Position numbers and translations under genes: made by a program
Origin: Thermosipho africanus Ob7
GTDB lineage: Bacteria; Thermotogota; Thermotogae; Thermotogales; Fervidobacteriaceae
Length of the DNA stretch: 64,000 bases
Reading direction: 5' to 3'
Assembly (NCBI RefSeq): GCF_003351105.1
Contig: NZ_NKRG01000002.1
Location: forward strand, 62,001-126,000
Notes under the pieces: generated by a model
Databases searched by the model: none
What the model was told of the DNA's origin: nothing
Seen by the model: only the letters and a program-made list of their open reading frames with translations
Part shown: positions 44,727 through 58,466 of the stretch, one piece after another
How positions within the stretch are numbered: position 1 is the stretch's first letter
Layout of the letters: each line of letters starts with the position of its first letter

Positions 44727-47302
44727 GTTTCATCCTCCAATATTTTTTTCAATTCTTCCTCTTCATTAATTGACGGGTTATCTAATTTTCTACAGTACAA
44801 TTCATTCATAAATTTTCCAATTTCAACAGAATTTTTCACATTCATTTTTTCTTTTAAATAATTTCCAGAAATGCTAAGTTTTGTTGAAAAAACCCTTTTT
44901 AAATATTCTACAAAATATTCTTTAGAATCCTCATCGTCAATATATGACATTATATGCGCAGTTGTTTCAGCTGAAGGTTTACCTATTACTTTATAAATAT
45001 CTGAAAACCTTATTTTATATTTTATCATGTTTAAAAGAGGAGGCAATCTTGTCTCTGTCGCTTTTATCTCATCTATAAATTTTTTAGGAATACCATATTT
45101 TTTGATAACCTTTTTTAATGTATCAATATCATAATATTCAAGCAAAATCCTCAGTAATGAATAAAAAACATTAACCTTTTTATATAATTCTTTTATAATA
45201 CTAAGGTTATTAAACAAATTTTCTAACTTTTTTTCCATAACAGATGTAAAATAGGTTTTAGGAAATATGTGTTTTAAAATCTTTAGCTGCGCTAATCTTT
45301 TTATTGCATTTAACGGCTCTCTTTCTCCTAGAATTTTTTCTAACTCCTGTCTTATCCTTTGCCCACTAACTTTTTCAAGAAAACCTCCATTGAGTGTTTC
45401 ATTTAAAATCCTCAATGTTTCTTCTTCTATTTTAAACCCAAATCTCTGCTCAAACCTTACAGCTCTAATTATTCTTGTTGGATCTTCAACAAAGCTTAAT
45501 TTGTGCAATACTCTTATCAAACCTTCTTTTAAATCTTTTCTTGAATCGAAAAAATCATAAAGTAATCCAAATTCTTTAGTATTTAATTTTATTGCCATTG
45601 CATTAATAGTAAAATCACGACGATATAAATCCTTTTTTATGGTACTAATATCTACTTGCGGTAAATCAGCTGGTTTTTCATAATATTCTGTCCTAGCTGT
45701 TGCTATATCTATCCTAAAACCATCTTTAAAAAACAGCGACGCTGTCAAAAATTTTTCATGTTCTACCATCTTAGCTCCTAACTGCTTGCTTGCATACTTT
45801 GCAAATTCTAATCCGTTTCCTTCAACCACAATATCTATATCATAATTTTCTAATCCTAAAAGTAAATCCCTAACAAAACCTCCAACTACATAAACAGGCA
45901 TTTTTTTATCTTCACCATAGCTTCCAATAAGTCTTAAAAGATTTAGTATCCGACTAGGAATTCTTTCAACCATCAAATGTTTAACATCTTCAAATTTCAG
46001 TGTTGATTCATTTCCTTTTTTCAACTCTTTTTCATCAAGGTTAAGTAAATCTGATCGAGTAATTATTCCAACCAAAATATTATTTTTATTCAAAACAGGT
46101 ATCCTACCAACATCGTTTTCAAGCATTAGCTTTTTTACCTTAAAAACCGGATCATCTTCATACACGGTAACAAGTGATGTAGTCATTATAGACTTTACCG
46201 GACGATCTGAAAAACCATGCCTCATTGCCTTATCAACTGCTTTTCTTGTAACAATACCAACTAATTTATTACCTTCAATTATTGGGAAACCTCCATGCCC
46301 CGTCAAATTCATCATTTCATATACTTTACCAATGCTTTCATGTGTAAAAACTGTCCTAACAGGTGATGTCATTATATCTTTTGCCCTTTTAGAAAAATTT
46401 ATAAATTTTGGAAGAACATTTTTTAATTTATAAATTACCTCATCCAAAGAAACATTTTGAAGAGTTGCAGAACCAGCTTTTTCATGCCCGTTACCACCAA
46501 AATATTGCATTATTTTCTTTATACTAATATCATCGTTTTTTGTTCTTCCCACCAAAAAGACCTTTTTCCCCATTCTCACTACAACTATTAAAGTTTCTAA
46601 ATCTTCAAATTCCCAGAGCTTATATGTAATTACATTCAATCCACCAATAAATTTCTCAATCTCTGCTTTAGCAATTGCAATTTTGTAATCATATACATTA
46701 AAAGTTTCAACATTCTCACTTAACAAATGCAGTAATTCTTTTTGTTCACTATTTAACTCAAAACTTATAAATTCTTGAACCCAATCAAGTCTTGCTCCAT
46801 TTTCTAACAAAAATTTTGCAGCTTCAAGATCTTCTGCACTCGTTGTATCATACAAAAAATTACCAGTATCCTCATATATTGCAATTAAGAATAGAGTTGC
46901 TTCCTCTGGAGAAATATCTATACCATTTTCTTTTATTTTTAAAACAAAATAACTCGTTATTGCTCCAATTTCAAAGCTATTTACTTCTATTTTTTCATCT
47001 ATTAACTTCAATTTTGGATGATGATCATATGCAACTATCTTAGTATCATCAGTTACTTTTTCTAAAATCTTACTTCCAACTCTATCTAAACTTGCCGTAT
47101 CCACAAGAACAAGCTCTTTTAAATTTTCATTGATTTCTACATCCCTAAAATATTTAAATTCAAATAATCTTAAAAATTCTTCAAGATTTTGTTGAAATCT
47201 TCCGCTAACTACTATTTCAAATTCTGGATTTATTTTCTTAAATGCATATGCAGATGCAAAACCATCAAAATCAGGAGTTCTATGTGGAGTAACTATTTTC
47301 AA
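44723..47302 (-). CDS. Fusion of DHH phosphoesterase, CBS pair and tRNA nucleotidyltransferase
   Basis: 859 residues. A DHH/DHHA1 phosphoesterase part (about 1-300, with VDTASLDRVG and DHHPKL) is followed by two CBS domains (about 315-440), then a class II poly(A)/CCA nucleotidyltransferase part with VVGGFVRDLLLG and the acidic pair in DIDIVVEG, near 470-495, and RRDFTINAMA. The last 150 residues are helical. It should add or repair the CCA end of tRNAs; the N-terminal part could be an RNA or cyclic-dinucleotide phosphodiesterase regulated through CBS. Similar fusions are known in Thermotogae and Aquificae. TTG start 47302 overlaps the preceding gene. Confidence 0.88.
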   Translation of the reverse strand: MKIVTPHRTPDFDGFASAYAFKKINPEFEIVVSGRFQQNLEEFLRLFEFKYFRDVEINENLKELVLVDTASLDRVGSKILEKVTDDTKIVAYDHHPKLKLIDEKIEVNSFEIGAITSYFVLKIKENGIDISPEEATLFLIAIYEDTGNFLYDTTSAEDLEAAKFLLENGARLDWVQEFISFELNSEQKELLHLLSENVETFNVYDYKIAIAKAEIEKFIGGLNVITYKLWEFEDLETLIVVVRMGKKVFLVGRTKNDDISIKKIMQYFGGNGHEKAGSATLQNVSLDEVIYKLKNVLPKFINFSKRAKDIMTSPVRTVFTHESIGKVYEMMNLTGHGGFPIIEGNKLVGIVTRKAVDKAMRHGFSDRPVKSIMTTSLVTVYEDDPVFKVKKLMLENDVGRIPVLNKNNILVGIITRSDLLNLDEKELKKGNESTLKFEDVKHLMVERIPSRILNLLRLIGSYGEDKKMPVYVVGGFVRDLLLGLENYDIDIVVEGNGLEFAKYASKQLGAKMVEHEKFLTASLFFKDGFRIDIATARTEYYEKPADLPQVDISTIKKDLYRRDFTINAMAIKLNTKEFGLLYDFFDSRKDLKEGLIRVLHKLSFVEDPTRIIRAVRFEQRFGFKIEEETLRILNETLNGGFLEKVSGQRIRQELEKILGEREPLNAIKRLAQLKILKHIFPKTYFTSVMEKKLENLFNNLSIIKELYKKVNVFYSLLRILLEYYDIDTLKKVIKKYGIPKKFIDEIKATETRLPPLLNMIKYKIRFSDIYKVIGKPSAETTAHIMSYIDDEDSKEYFVEYLKRVFSTKLSISGNYLKEKMNVKNSVEIGKFMNELYCRKLDNPSINEEEELKKILEDET

Positions 47303-48483
47303 AATATCACTTCCCGTTTTTTCAAAACATTCACAGTTGAAGTAACAATTTCAACATCACCATTAACCGTCAAGAGAGCATAAAATAATTCACTTCTTCT
47401 TTGAAATTTTTTGCCATGCATTTTCTCTACAACAGGTTTCCACGAGCCACAATTGATATAATACTTTGGATTATTTGACACGTTAAAAATATTAAATGTA
47501 TTTTTATGTATGTGTCCCATAATAACCCCATTGACTTCTTCTATATCATTTCTATAGTCATACCCTACAAAATGTTTTTCATAATTAATCCGGCCTTTTA
47601 ATACCTTTTTAGCCTTTTTTATCAAATAATCAGTTCTTTTAAATTTTCTCAAATTCATTATTACCCTTACGATTATTTCACCTAACTTTATACCTCCAAA
47701 ATTATTCAAAAATAACTTTGAAAAATTACTCCAAAAAGGATAATTGGTTTTCATCCATTTTTTTGCTTCAAGGCTTTTCATCATTCCTAAAAACTCTTCC
47801 ATCCAAAATCTCAAAAGATCAATTCCTAAGTCATACTTCTTAGACACTATCTCAAACCAATCAAATAAATCAAGGGTAGGGCGAACATTATCATAATCTC
47901 TTAAAATCTCGCTTGGTACTTTTCCATGCACCTTTTCATCAAAATTTTTTATCATATATCTTACTATATATTCACCAAGTGGTGGAAGTATTTTTCCTGT
48001 TGCTTTATCTACAGCAAATTTATTTACTGGATCAAACTGATTACCGTGGACAACTAACATTTTTAGAGTTTCGTCATAATGATATGGCTTTATACTTAAA
48101 TTTGGAATTTTCTCCAAAAGCTTTTCTGATAAACCCTTATTTTTATAAATATAATAATCGTGATTTCCAATTATATAGAAAATTCTATTACCGTTTTTAG
48201 CAAATTTTCTTAAGCTCGAAAAAACTTTTGGATGTTTTATCTCAATTTCTTCTATAATATCAGAACTAACGCTTTGAATAGATTCTTCATAATTAAGCAA
48301 ATCAAAATCTAACTTTGAACTACTTTCAACCAGTTCAAATCCATCGCCAACTATAAATAAATCTACATTTGAAAAATCAGAAAAATCTAGCATTAACTTT
48401 TCAAAATGCTCGTCGTGTTCAAAATCATCCTTTGCGCTCCCATTTCCTATGTGCAAATCACTCAAAAATAGGTACCTTTTCAT
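47299..48483 (-). CDS. Calcineurin-like metallophosphoesterase
   Basis: 394 residues. Metal motifs DLHIGNG near 9, GDGFEL near 46, GNHDYY near 108, a VVHGNQ segment and GHIHKNT near 335 define the family. The large helical insert (about 175-300) is unusual and could define a special substrate. Starts at ATG 48483 after GAAGGTGAA. Four-base overlap with the CCA-enzyme fusion gene. Confidence 0.82.
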   Translation of the reverse strand: MKRYLFLSDLHIGNGSAKDDFEHDEHFEKLMLDFSDFSNVDLFIVGDGFELVESSSKLDFDLLNYEESIQSVSSDIIEEIEIKHPKVFSSLRKFAKNGNRIFYIIGNHDYYIYKNKGLSEKLLEKIPNLSIKPYHYDETLKMLVVHGNQFDPVNKFAVDKATGKILPPLGEYIVRYMIKNFDEKVHGKVPSEILRDYDNVRPTLDLFDWFEIVSKKYDLGIDLLRFWMEEFLGMMKSLEAKKWMKTNYPFWSNFSKLFLNNFGGIKLGEIIVRVIMNLRKFKRTDYLIKKAKKVLKGRINYEKHFVGYDYRNDIEEVNGVIMGHIHKNTFNIFNVSNNPKYYINCGSWKPVVEKMHGKKFQRRSELFYALLTVNGDVEIVTSTVNVLKKREVIF

Positions 48484-48495
48484 TCTAATTCACCT

Positions 48496-49335
48496 TCATA
48501 ATTTAAATAGTTTATCAGGCTTTACAATATGAACATCAATGTTTTTTAATTCTTCTTTAAAATTTTCGAGAAAACGCTCAGGCCTTTTTCCGTATCTTCC
48601 AGAGATGTGATACAAAATTAATGTTTTAATTTTGGTGTCTTTAATTAAATCAATAATGTCTTCAAGAACCGCATGATTTTTATATTTTCTATCTTCCTTC
48701 TTAAAAAATGTACATTCATGAAATAAAATATCCGTATCAAAAACATCCTCTTTCTTTAAAAGATAAGTATCACCAGATACTGTTAAAATTTTCTTTTCAA
48801 ACTTTTCAGAAACATAATCACTTCCATACTTTCTTGAAAGTTCAGCAATTTCTTTTTGGCTTAGACTTTGAAATTCTTTTTTTAATCTCTTTCTTACCTC
48901 ATATAAATGATAACCAAAGCTTTTTTCACTGTAAGTATGAACCACAGAAAATGCTTTAATGTACTTTGGCTGATTTCCTTCTCTTAAATAAACAATTTGA
49001 CCATCTTTTAGCGGAAATACATTTAAATTAAATCTTAAATCAGAATTCATCTTTTTAATAAATCTCAAATATTCTTCAATTCCCTTATTTCCTATTGGAT
49101 AATAAATGTTTAATTCCTTTTCTCTATCTCCCATTGCATTATTTCTAGTATTAATTAAAGCCCACAATCCAGAAATATGATCTACATGGCCATGTGTTAA
49201 AAATATATGCTTAATAGCATATATTTTATTATTTAATAAAGTTGCAACTCCTTCACCAGCATCAAATAATATTCGCTCGGGTGAATAATAAATCCAAGTT
49301 GTATATAAAGCTTTTGAATATGCTATTACATTCAA
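48496..49335 (-). CDS. rnz: Ribonuclease Z
   Basis: 279 residues with the metallo-beta-lactamase motif THGHVDH near 47-53, a second Asp/His part in SGDTYLL and FHECTFF, and a late LYHISGRYG. It trims 3' tails of tRNA precursors. T. maritima RNase Z is known to cut after CCA, which fits the encoded CCA in all tRNAs here. TTG start after GGAGGGTAAAAA, four-base overlap with rplI. Confidence 0.88.
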   Translation of the reverse strand: MNVIAYSKALYTTWIYYSPERILFDAGEGVATLLNNKIYAIKHIFLTHGHVDHISGLWALINTRNNAMGDREKELNIYYPIGNKGIEEYLRFIKKMNSDLRFNLNVFPLKDGQIVYLREGNQPKYIKAFSVVHTYSEKSFGYHLYEVRKRLKKEFQSLSQKEIAELSRKYGSDYVSEKFEKKILTVSGDTYLLKKEDVFDTDILFHECTFFKKEDRKYKNHAVLEDIIDLIKDTKIKTLILYHISGRYGKRPERFLENFKEELKNIDVHIVKPDKLFKL

Positions 49336-49787
49336 TTTTTACCCTCCTGAACTACCTCTACTTTAATTTTGCCAGTAATTCCCTCTGGTAACTTTACTGT
49401 TATTTCATACAAACCAAGCTCTTTTATTGGCTTATTCAAAACAATATGTTTTTTGTCAATATCTTTTCCCGTTTTTTCAGAAATTGCCTTAGCAATATCC
49501 GCATTTGTAAGTGCACCAAATAATTTCCCGCTTCCACCAGTTTTTACAGGAATTTTGTACAAATGCTTTTGTAAAAGTTTTAGCAACTCTTCACTTTCTT
49601 GCTTTATTTTTTTCTTTTCTTCTTCTTCTTTCATCTTTTGTGCTTTAAGCTGCTTCATAACAGCAGGAGTAGCTTCTAACGCTAAACCTTTTGGTATAAG
49701 AAAATTTCTAGCATATCCATCAGAAACATTTTTTACTTCCCCTTTTTTACCAATTTTTGCAACATCCTTTAATAAAACAACCTTCAT
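49332..49787 (-). CDS. rplI: 50S ribosomal protein L9
   Basis: 151 residues with the L9 N-terminal signature [20 protein letters not shown], the central long helix (about 45-75) and the C-terminal domain. ATG after GGAGGTGATT. Confidence 0.96.
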   Translation of the reverse strand: MKVVLLKDVAKIGKKGEVKNVSDGYARNFLIPKGLALEATPAVMKQLKAQKMKEEEEKKKIKQESEELLKLLQKHLYKIPVKTGGSGKLFGALTNADIAKAISEKTGKDIDKKHIVLNKPIKELGLYEITVKLPEGITGKIKVEVVQEGKN

Positions 49788-49792
49788 TTAAA

Positions 49793-50578
49793 TCACCTCC
49801 GAAAATCTTTTATTACTATTCTATCGTTTCCTGAATAATCCTTAATTACATTCCAGTCCTTTTTTCTAAAAAAATCTCCTTGATCATGTCCTATTTCCAT
49901 AACTACAATTTTTCCATTTAGATCATAGCTGCTTAAAAATTCTCTATAAAAATCTAATCCATCTTCTCCTCCAAATAAAGCTTCCTTAGGTTCAAACATA
50001 ACTTCCTTTTGAAGGTTTGAATTATTTTTAACATAAGGTGGATTTGATACAATAAGCTCAATCTCATCATATTCATTTTTGAATGGTTCCAAAAATTTAC
50101 CTAATCTTAAATCTAATCTATCAATTACTCTGAACTTTCTTGCATTCTTTTTTGCTATTTCCAAGGCTTTTTTTGAAATATCCGTTCCAAATCCAACACA
50201 ATTTGTTTCAAGTAATATAGAAATGATTACTGCCCCACTTCCAACACCTATTTCGGCGACTTTTTTTATTTTCTCTTTATCGATTACTTTCAATGCATTT
50301 TCAACAAGTAATTCTGTTTCAGGTCTTGGGATTAAAACTCCTTCTTCTACATAAAAATTATGTTTATAAAAGCTTTTTTCATTTAATAAATATGATAATG
50401 GAAATCCCACTAATCTTTTATTTAAAAGATCAAAAAAACTTTGCTCACAAAACTGATATTCAGGGTGAGCAACCAAATATTCTTTAGTTTTACCAGTAAT
50501 TTTTTTTATAACAAGATAGGCTTCCAATTCAGGAAGCCCTCTATCTTTGTAAATTTTTAATGCTTCATAAACCGTCAT
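49793..50578 (-). CDS. prmC: Peptide chain release factor glutamine methyltransferase
   Basis: 261 residues. SAM-binding motif AEIGVGSGAVII and catalytic SNPPYVKN are intact. It methylates the Gln of GGQ in RF1/RF2. An N-terminal helical domain (1-70) is present. Start ATG, four-base overlap with the preceding gene. Confidence 0.93.
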   Translation of the reverse strand: MTVYEALKIYKDRGLPELEAYLVIKKITGKTKEYLVAHPEYQFCEQSFFDLLNKRLVGFPLSYLLNEKSFYKHNFYVEEGVLIPRPETELLVENALKVIDKEKIKKVAEIGVGSGAVIISILLETNCVGFGTDISKKALEIAKKNARKFRVIDRLDLRLGKFLEPFKNEYDEIELIVSNPPYVKNNSNLQKEVMFEPKEALFGGEDGLDFYREFLSSYDLNGKIVVMEIGHDQGDFFRKKDWNVIKDYSGNDRIVIKDFRR

Positions 50579-50880
50579 ATCCCTAACTGAGCTCTTACAC
50601 TTGGATCAACTCTATCAGGAGTCCAAGGTGGATCAAAGGTAAGTTCAACTTTTACATCATTTATTCCTTCAATTTCTCTAAGTTTGGTTTCTGCATCTTG
50701 CAAAATTAGACCTGCAAGCGGACACATTGGAGTTGTCATTGTCATTAACACATACACGTTATCATTTTCATCAATCTTTATTTCATACACTAATCCTAAT
50801 GATACTACATCCAATCCAATTTCAAAATCAATTACTTCTTTTAACTTGTTATAAACCATTTCTTCTGTTATTTTTCCCAT
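50575..50880 (-). CDS. MIP18/DUF59 family protein (SufT/PaaD-like)
   Basis: 101 residues with the family core DVVSLGLVYEIKID, MTTPMCPLAG and ELTFDPPWTPD. Members assist Fe-S cluster assembly. No suf genes are nearby. GTG 50889 lies inside AGGAGTGA, so ATG 50880 is the likely start. Slight overlap with prmC. Confidence 0.86.
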   Translation of the reverse strand: MGKITEEMVYNKLKEVIDFEIGLDVVSLGLVYEIKIDENDNVYVLMTMTTPMCPLAGLILQDAETKLREIEGINDVKVELTFDPPWTPDRVDPSVRAQLGI

Positions 50881-50885
50881 AAATA

Positions 50886-55186
<4,301 letters not shown>

Positions 55187-55202
55187 TGAGACCACCCCCA
55201 AC

Positions 55203-55472
55203 TTATTTAAAATTATAATGTTTTCTAACCGCTTTTTTTACTTTCCATCTGCAACTTAATCCTTTTGGAAATTCAACTAAATCACCAGGTTTAATTTTGT
55301 AAACTTTACCATCCTTTGTTTCAACTTCAATCTCGCCTTCAAGAATATAACATACCTCTGTTTCATCATAATACCAATCAAATTCTGAAACTTCTTTAGT
55401 CCAAATTGGCCATGAAAAAACTCCTAATTTTTCTAACTCTTCTCTTGAAGGAGTTGTTATTTTTATTTCCAT
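55203..55472 (-). CDS. Small cupin (DUF861)
   Basis: 89 residues forming one cupin barrel: WYYDETEVCYILEGEIEVE and YKIKPGDLVEFPKGLSCRWKV. Metal and substrate unknown. ATG after GGAGGTGTAATA. Confidence 0.86.
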   Translation of the reverse strand: MEIKITTPSREELEKLGVFSWPIWTKEVSEFDWYYDETEVCYILEGEIEVETKDGKVYKIKPGDLVEFPKGLSCRWKVKKAVRKHYNFK

Positions 55473-55492
55473 TATTACACCTCCCCATGATA

Positions 55493-56245
55493 TTATATCA
55501 TATATCTTGAAAGCATATAACTTAAAAAATATCCTAAAATAGCTGAAAATAAACCAAAAATCATATTTCCGCTTCCATGAAAACCTGGATAAATTGGGTA
55601 AAGTGAACCTATAACAAGTCCAAGAATTAAATTCTTAGAAAAATTTTCATATCTTTCAAATGCAATCTTCATGACAAGTGAAACTGCATAAATTCCCAAA
55701 AGAACACCTATTCCAAAAATTAGTAATATTCCAATGTTTAAATTACTTATAGCACTAATAATATACTCATATACACCTAAAAGTAGGAGCATCAAAGAAC
55801 CACTTAATCCTGGAACAACCATAGCAGCTCCACCTGCAAATCCAGCAATAACTATTTTTAAAATAGATGAATTGGAAGAATGTGGTATAAAATTAGGAAT
55901 TATAACCAATAATATACCCAATATTAGTGGAACTATATTTAATTTTACTTCCCTCTTTAAAAATAGAATTGAAGCAAATATTAATCCAAAGAAAAAACTG
56001 TACATATAAAAAGGAAAGTTTTGAAGTGAATATTCAAAAAATTTTGATAATGAAAATATCGAAACCAAAACTCCAAGTCCAACAATAATTAAAATTTTCA
56101 AATCCTGCTTTTTAAACTTAAGCACATTAGATATAGCAGAAATAAGTTTTTCATAAACACCTGCAATGACTGCCATTGTTCCACCACTAACACCTGGAAT
56201 AAGATTTGCTATACCTATTAAAATCCCTGCAAAAAATAGTCTCAT
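55493..56245 (-). CDS. DUF368 membrane protein (PopT-like undecaprenyl phosphate translocase)
   Basis: 250 residues with about eight membrane segments and two DUF368 repeats (NLIPGVSGGTMAVI near 10 and AAMVVPGLSGSLMLL near 145). Members of DUF368 (PopT) have been reported to return undecaprenyl phosphate across the membrane. A longer ATG frame (56278) crosses the ribosome binding site GGAGGTG; ATG 56245 is preferred. First gene of its operon. Confidence 0.87.
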   Translation of the reverse strand: MRLFFAGILIGIANLIPGVSGGTMAVIAGVYEKLISAISNVLKFKKQDLKILIIVGLGVLVSIFSLSKFFEYSLQNFPFYMYSFFFGLIFASILFLKREVKLNIVPLILGILLVIIPNFIPHSSNSSILKIVIAGFAGGAAMVVPGLSGSLMLLLLGVYEYIISAISNLNIGILLIFGIGVLLGIYAVSLVMKIAFERYENFSKNLILGLVIGSLYPIYPGFHGSGNMIFGLFSAILGYFLSYMLSRYMI

Positions 56246-56276
56246 TATTACACCTCCTAATTTTTCCTCATTTAGC

Positions 56277-56305
56277 ATTATAATATTTGTTCCAAAAATT
56301 GTAAA
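56277..56305 (-). promoter_or_regulatory. Promoter of the DUF368-tgt-rplI operon
   Basis: TTTACA and TATAAT separated by 17 bases on the minus strand, about 31 bases before ATG 56245. Unlike others in the window it lacks the upstream TG. Confidence 0.65.
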
Positions 56306-56315
56306 TTGTTACTAC

Positions 56316-56343
56316 TTGCAATTTTTTTATTTTATGATAAAAT
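56316..56343 (+). promoter_or_regulatory. Promoter of tRNA-Ser (and probably rimP-nusA)
   Basis: TTGCAA and TAAAAT separated by 16 bases with TG before the -10 (TGATAAAAT), 19 bases before tRNA-Ser. Confidence 0.75.
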
Positions 56344-56362
56344 TCATATTGGTTACAGAATT

Positions 56363-56453
56363 GGAGAGGTGGCCGAGGGGTCGAAGGCGCACGCCTGGAG
56401 AGCGTGTGACGCCCACAAGGCGTCCGTGGGTTCAAATCCCACCCTCTCCGCCA
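56363..56453 (+). tRNA. tRNA-Ser(GGA)
   Basis: Class II tRNA, 91 bases. Acceptor GGAGAGG pairs with CCTCTCC; anticodon stem CACGC/GCGTG with loop CTGGAGA gives GGA; long variable arm GACGCC/GGCGTC; CCA encoded. Confidence 0.95.
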
Positions 56454-56455
56454 GA

Positions 56456-56488
56456 AAACCGGGACTATATGTCCCGGTTTAGTATTTA
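56456..56488 (+). terminator. Hairpin after tRNA-Ser, possible leaky terminator
   Basis: AAACCGGGAC (56456-56465) pairs with GTCCCGGTTT (56471-56480), loop TATAT; the following tract TAGTATTT is only moderately T-rich. It may stop part of the transcripts or mark a processing site before rimP. Confidence 0.6.
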
Positions 56489-56507
56489 TATTATGAGGGG
56501 TGATATT

Positions 56508-56954
56508 ATGAAAGAAATAGTTTCAAAAGTTAAAGAAATTGCCGAAAGTGCATGTAAAAAATATAATCTAGAATTATTTGATATTAAATATTACAACAAA
56601 TCTGGAAAATGGTTTTTAGAAATTGTAATTGACAATCCACTTGATTATGTAAGTACAAAAGATTGTGAAAATATTTCAAGAGAAGTGGAATTTCAGTTAG
56701 ACAAACTAGATATAATCCCTCAACGCTATTATTTAACTGTATCCTCTCCAGGACTTGATAGACCACTAAGAAGCATTGATGATTTTAAAAGATTTATAAA
56801 TAACAAAGTAAAAATCAAATTGGAAAATGAAACAATAATTGGATATATAAAAGATGTGAAGGATTCAGTTATCTTTTTAGAAGAAAATAATAAAAAAATC
56901 AAAGAAATTAAATATAACCAAATCAAAAAAGCAAATTTAGAAATAGATATATAG
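56508..56954 (+). CDS. rimP: Ribosome maturation factor RimP
   Basis: 149 residues with the RimP pattern: VKEIAESACKKYNLELFDIKY, LEIVIDNP, DCENISREVEFQLD and SSPGLDRPLRS. It acts in 30S assembly. An open frame from 56166 runs through tRNA-Ser and is rejected; ATG 56508 follows GAGGGGTGA. It precedes nusA, a nearly universal order. Confidence 0.93.
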   Translation: MKEIVSKVKEIAESACKKYNLELFDIKYYNKSGKWFLEIVIDNPLDYVSTKDCENISREVEFQLDKLDIIPQRYYLTVSSPGLDRPLRSIDDFKRFINNKVKIKLENETIIGYIKDVKDSVIFLEENNKKIKEIKYNQIKKANLEIDI

Positions 56955-56965
56955 GAGGGAAAAGT

Positions 56966-58000
56966 ATGAATTTAGATTTTCTACAAGCACTTGAACAACT
57001 TGAAGAAGAAAAAGGTGTTAAGGTTGATGAAATTATACCTGTCATAGAAAAAGCTTTGATTAGTGCTTACAAAAAGGACTTTGGTGGCGAAAAGAATGTT
57101 GAAATAATTATCAATCGACAAACAGGAGAAATTGAAGCATACCAACTCCTTGAAGTAGTTGAAAATGTCGAAAAACCAAATTTACAAATATCATTAGAAG
57201 AAGCTCTTAAAATTAATTCAAGTGCAAAAATTGGTGATATTGTCAAAAAAAGATTAAACATAAAAAAATTTGGAAGAATTGCTGCCCAAACAGCAAAGCA
57301 AGTTCTTATTCAGAAAATTAGGGAAATAGAAAAAGAAAAACAATTTGAAAAATATTCAGAACTTGCTGGAAAAATAACTACTGCAGAAGTTGTAAGAGTT
57401 ACAAAAGATTGGGCTGACATAAGAATCGGTAAATTAGAAACGAGACTGCCAAAAAAAGAATGGATTCCTGGTGAAGAAATACAACCAGCATCTCTAATCA
57501 AAGTGTACGTAAAAGATGTAAAAAAAGATAAAAAAGGTCCAAAAATATTAGTAACAAGAATAAATGAAGAGTTTATAAAAGGACTTTTAGAACTTGAAGT
57601 ACCCGAAATAGAATCAAAAGTAGTAGAAGTAGTAAAAATAGTAAGGGAACCAGGAATAAGAACAAAAGTTGCTGTAAAATCAAATAATCCAAAGGTAGAT
57701 CCTGTTGGCGCATGTATTGGTGAAGAAGGTATCAGAATAGCAGCAATATTGAAAGAATTAAATGGAGAAAAAATTGACATAATTAAGTGGTCAGATGATC
57801 CTAAAGAATTAATTGCAAGTGCATTACAACCGGCAAATGTTATAGAGGTTGAGATTCTTGATTATGAAAACAAAGCATCAAGAGTTATCGTTTCACCAAA
57901 TCAATTATCATTAGCTATTGGTAAAGGCGGGCAGAATGCAAGACTTGCCGCAAAATTAACTGGATGGAAAATTGACATAAAACCAATTATGAATGTCTAA
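56966..58000 (+). CDS. nusA: Transcription factor NusA
   Basis: 344 residues. An N-terminal RNAP-binding domain (about 1-130), an S1 domain (about 130-205) and two KH domains (with GACIGEEGIRIAAI near 249 and LAIGKGGQNARLAAKLTGW near 316). It lacks the acidic C-terminal repeats of E. coli NusA, as do many thermophile forms. ATG after AGGAGGGAAAAGT. Confidence 0.95.
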   Translation: MNLDFLQALEQLEEEKGVKVDEIIPVIEKALISAYKKDFGGEKNVEIIINRQTGEIEAYQLLEVVENVEKPNLQISLEEALKINSSAKIGDIVKKRLNIKKFGRIAAQTAKQVLIQKIREIEKEKQFEKYSELAGKITTAEVVRVTKDWADIRIGKLETRLPKKEWIPGEEIQPASLIKVYVKDVKKDKKGPKILVTRINEEFIKGLLELEVPEIESKVVEVVKIVREPGIRTKVAVKSNNPKVDPVGACIGEEGIRIAAILKELNGEKIDIIKWSDDPKELIASALQPANVIEVEILDYENKASRVIVSPNQLSLAIGKGGQNARLAAKLTGWKIDIKPIMNV

Positions 58001-58013
58001 GAGGAGGAAAAGC

Positions 58014-58466
58014 ATGTATATTGAGACTCTGAAAAAGGAATTAAAGAACAAAAAATACAGAATGACTCCCCAAAGGGAATTAGTCCTTAAAGTTTTTATT
58101 GACAATGAATCTAAACACCTTGGTGCTGAAGATGTTTATAGATTATTATTTTCAAATAAACATACTGTTAGCAAAGCAACCGTGTATAGAACAATCGATC
58201 TTCTTGTTGAATTTGGACTTTTAAGAAAAATTGATTTTGGGGATGGAATATATAGATATGAACTTGCTAAAAAAGAAAAAATGCATCATCATTTTATATG
58301 TAAAATATGTGGAAAAATATATGAGATTGAAGAAAAGCACCTTGAAGTAATAAAAAAAGAATTGCTTTCACAGGGTTTTCAATTTGAAGATTTTGATTTC
58401 AAAATATATGGAATTTGTCCAAAATGTAGCAAAAAAGCAAAGAATAAAACTGAAAATAAAAAGTAA
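58014..58466 (+). CDS. Fur/PerR/Zur-family metalloregulator
   Basis: 150 residues. A winged helix (about 10-80, RMTPQRELVLKVF...SKATVYRTIDLL) and a dimerisation domain with the His-rich KMHHHFICKICGKIYEIE and a second Cys pair CPKC. The two CxxC units suggest a structural zinc site. Specificity (Fe, Mn or Zn) cannot be read from sequence. ATG 58014 follows GAGGAGGAA; ATG 57993 is before it. Overlaps comEC tail to tail by 88 bases. Confidence 0.87.
   Translation: MYIETLKKELKNKKYRMTPQRELVLKVFIDNESKHLGAEDVYRLLFSNKHTVSKATVYRTIDLLVEFGLLRKIDFGDGIYRYELAKKEKMHHHFICKICGKIYEIEEKHLEVIKKELLSQGFQFEDFDFKIYGICPKCSKKAKNKTENKK

Noticed and set aside
56166-56507. N-terminal extension of the rimP frame
   Set aside because: It runs through the antisense of the DUF368 gene, the promoter and tRNA-Ser; the ribosome binding site supports ATG 56508.
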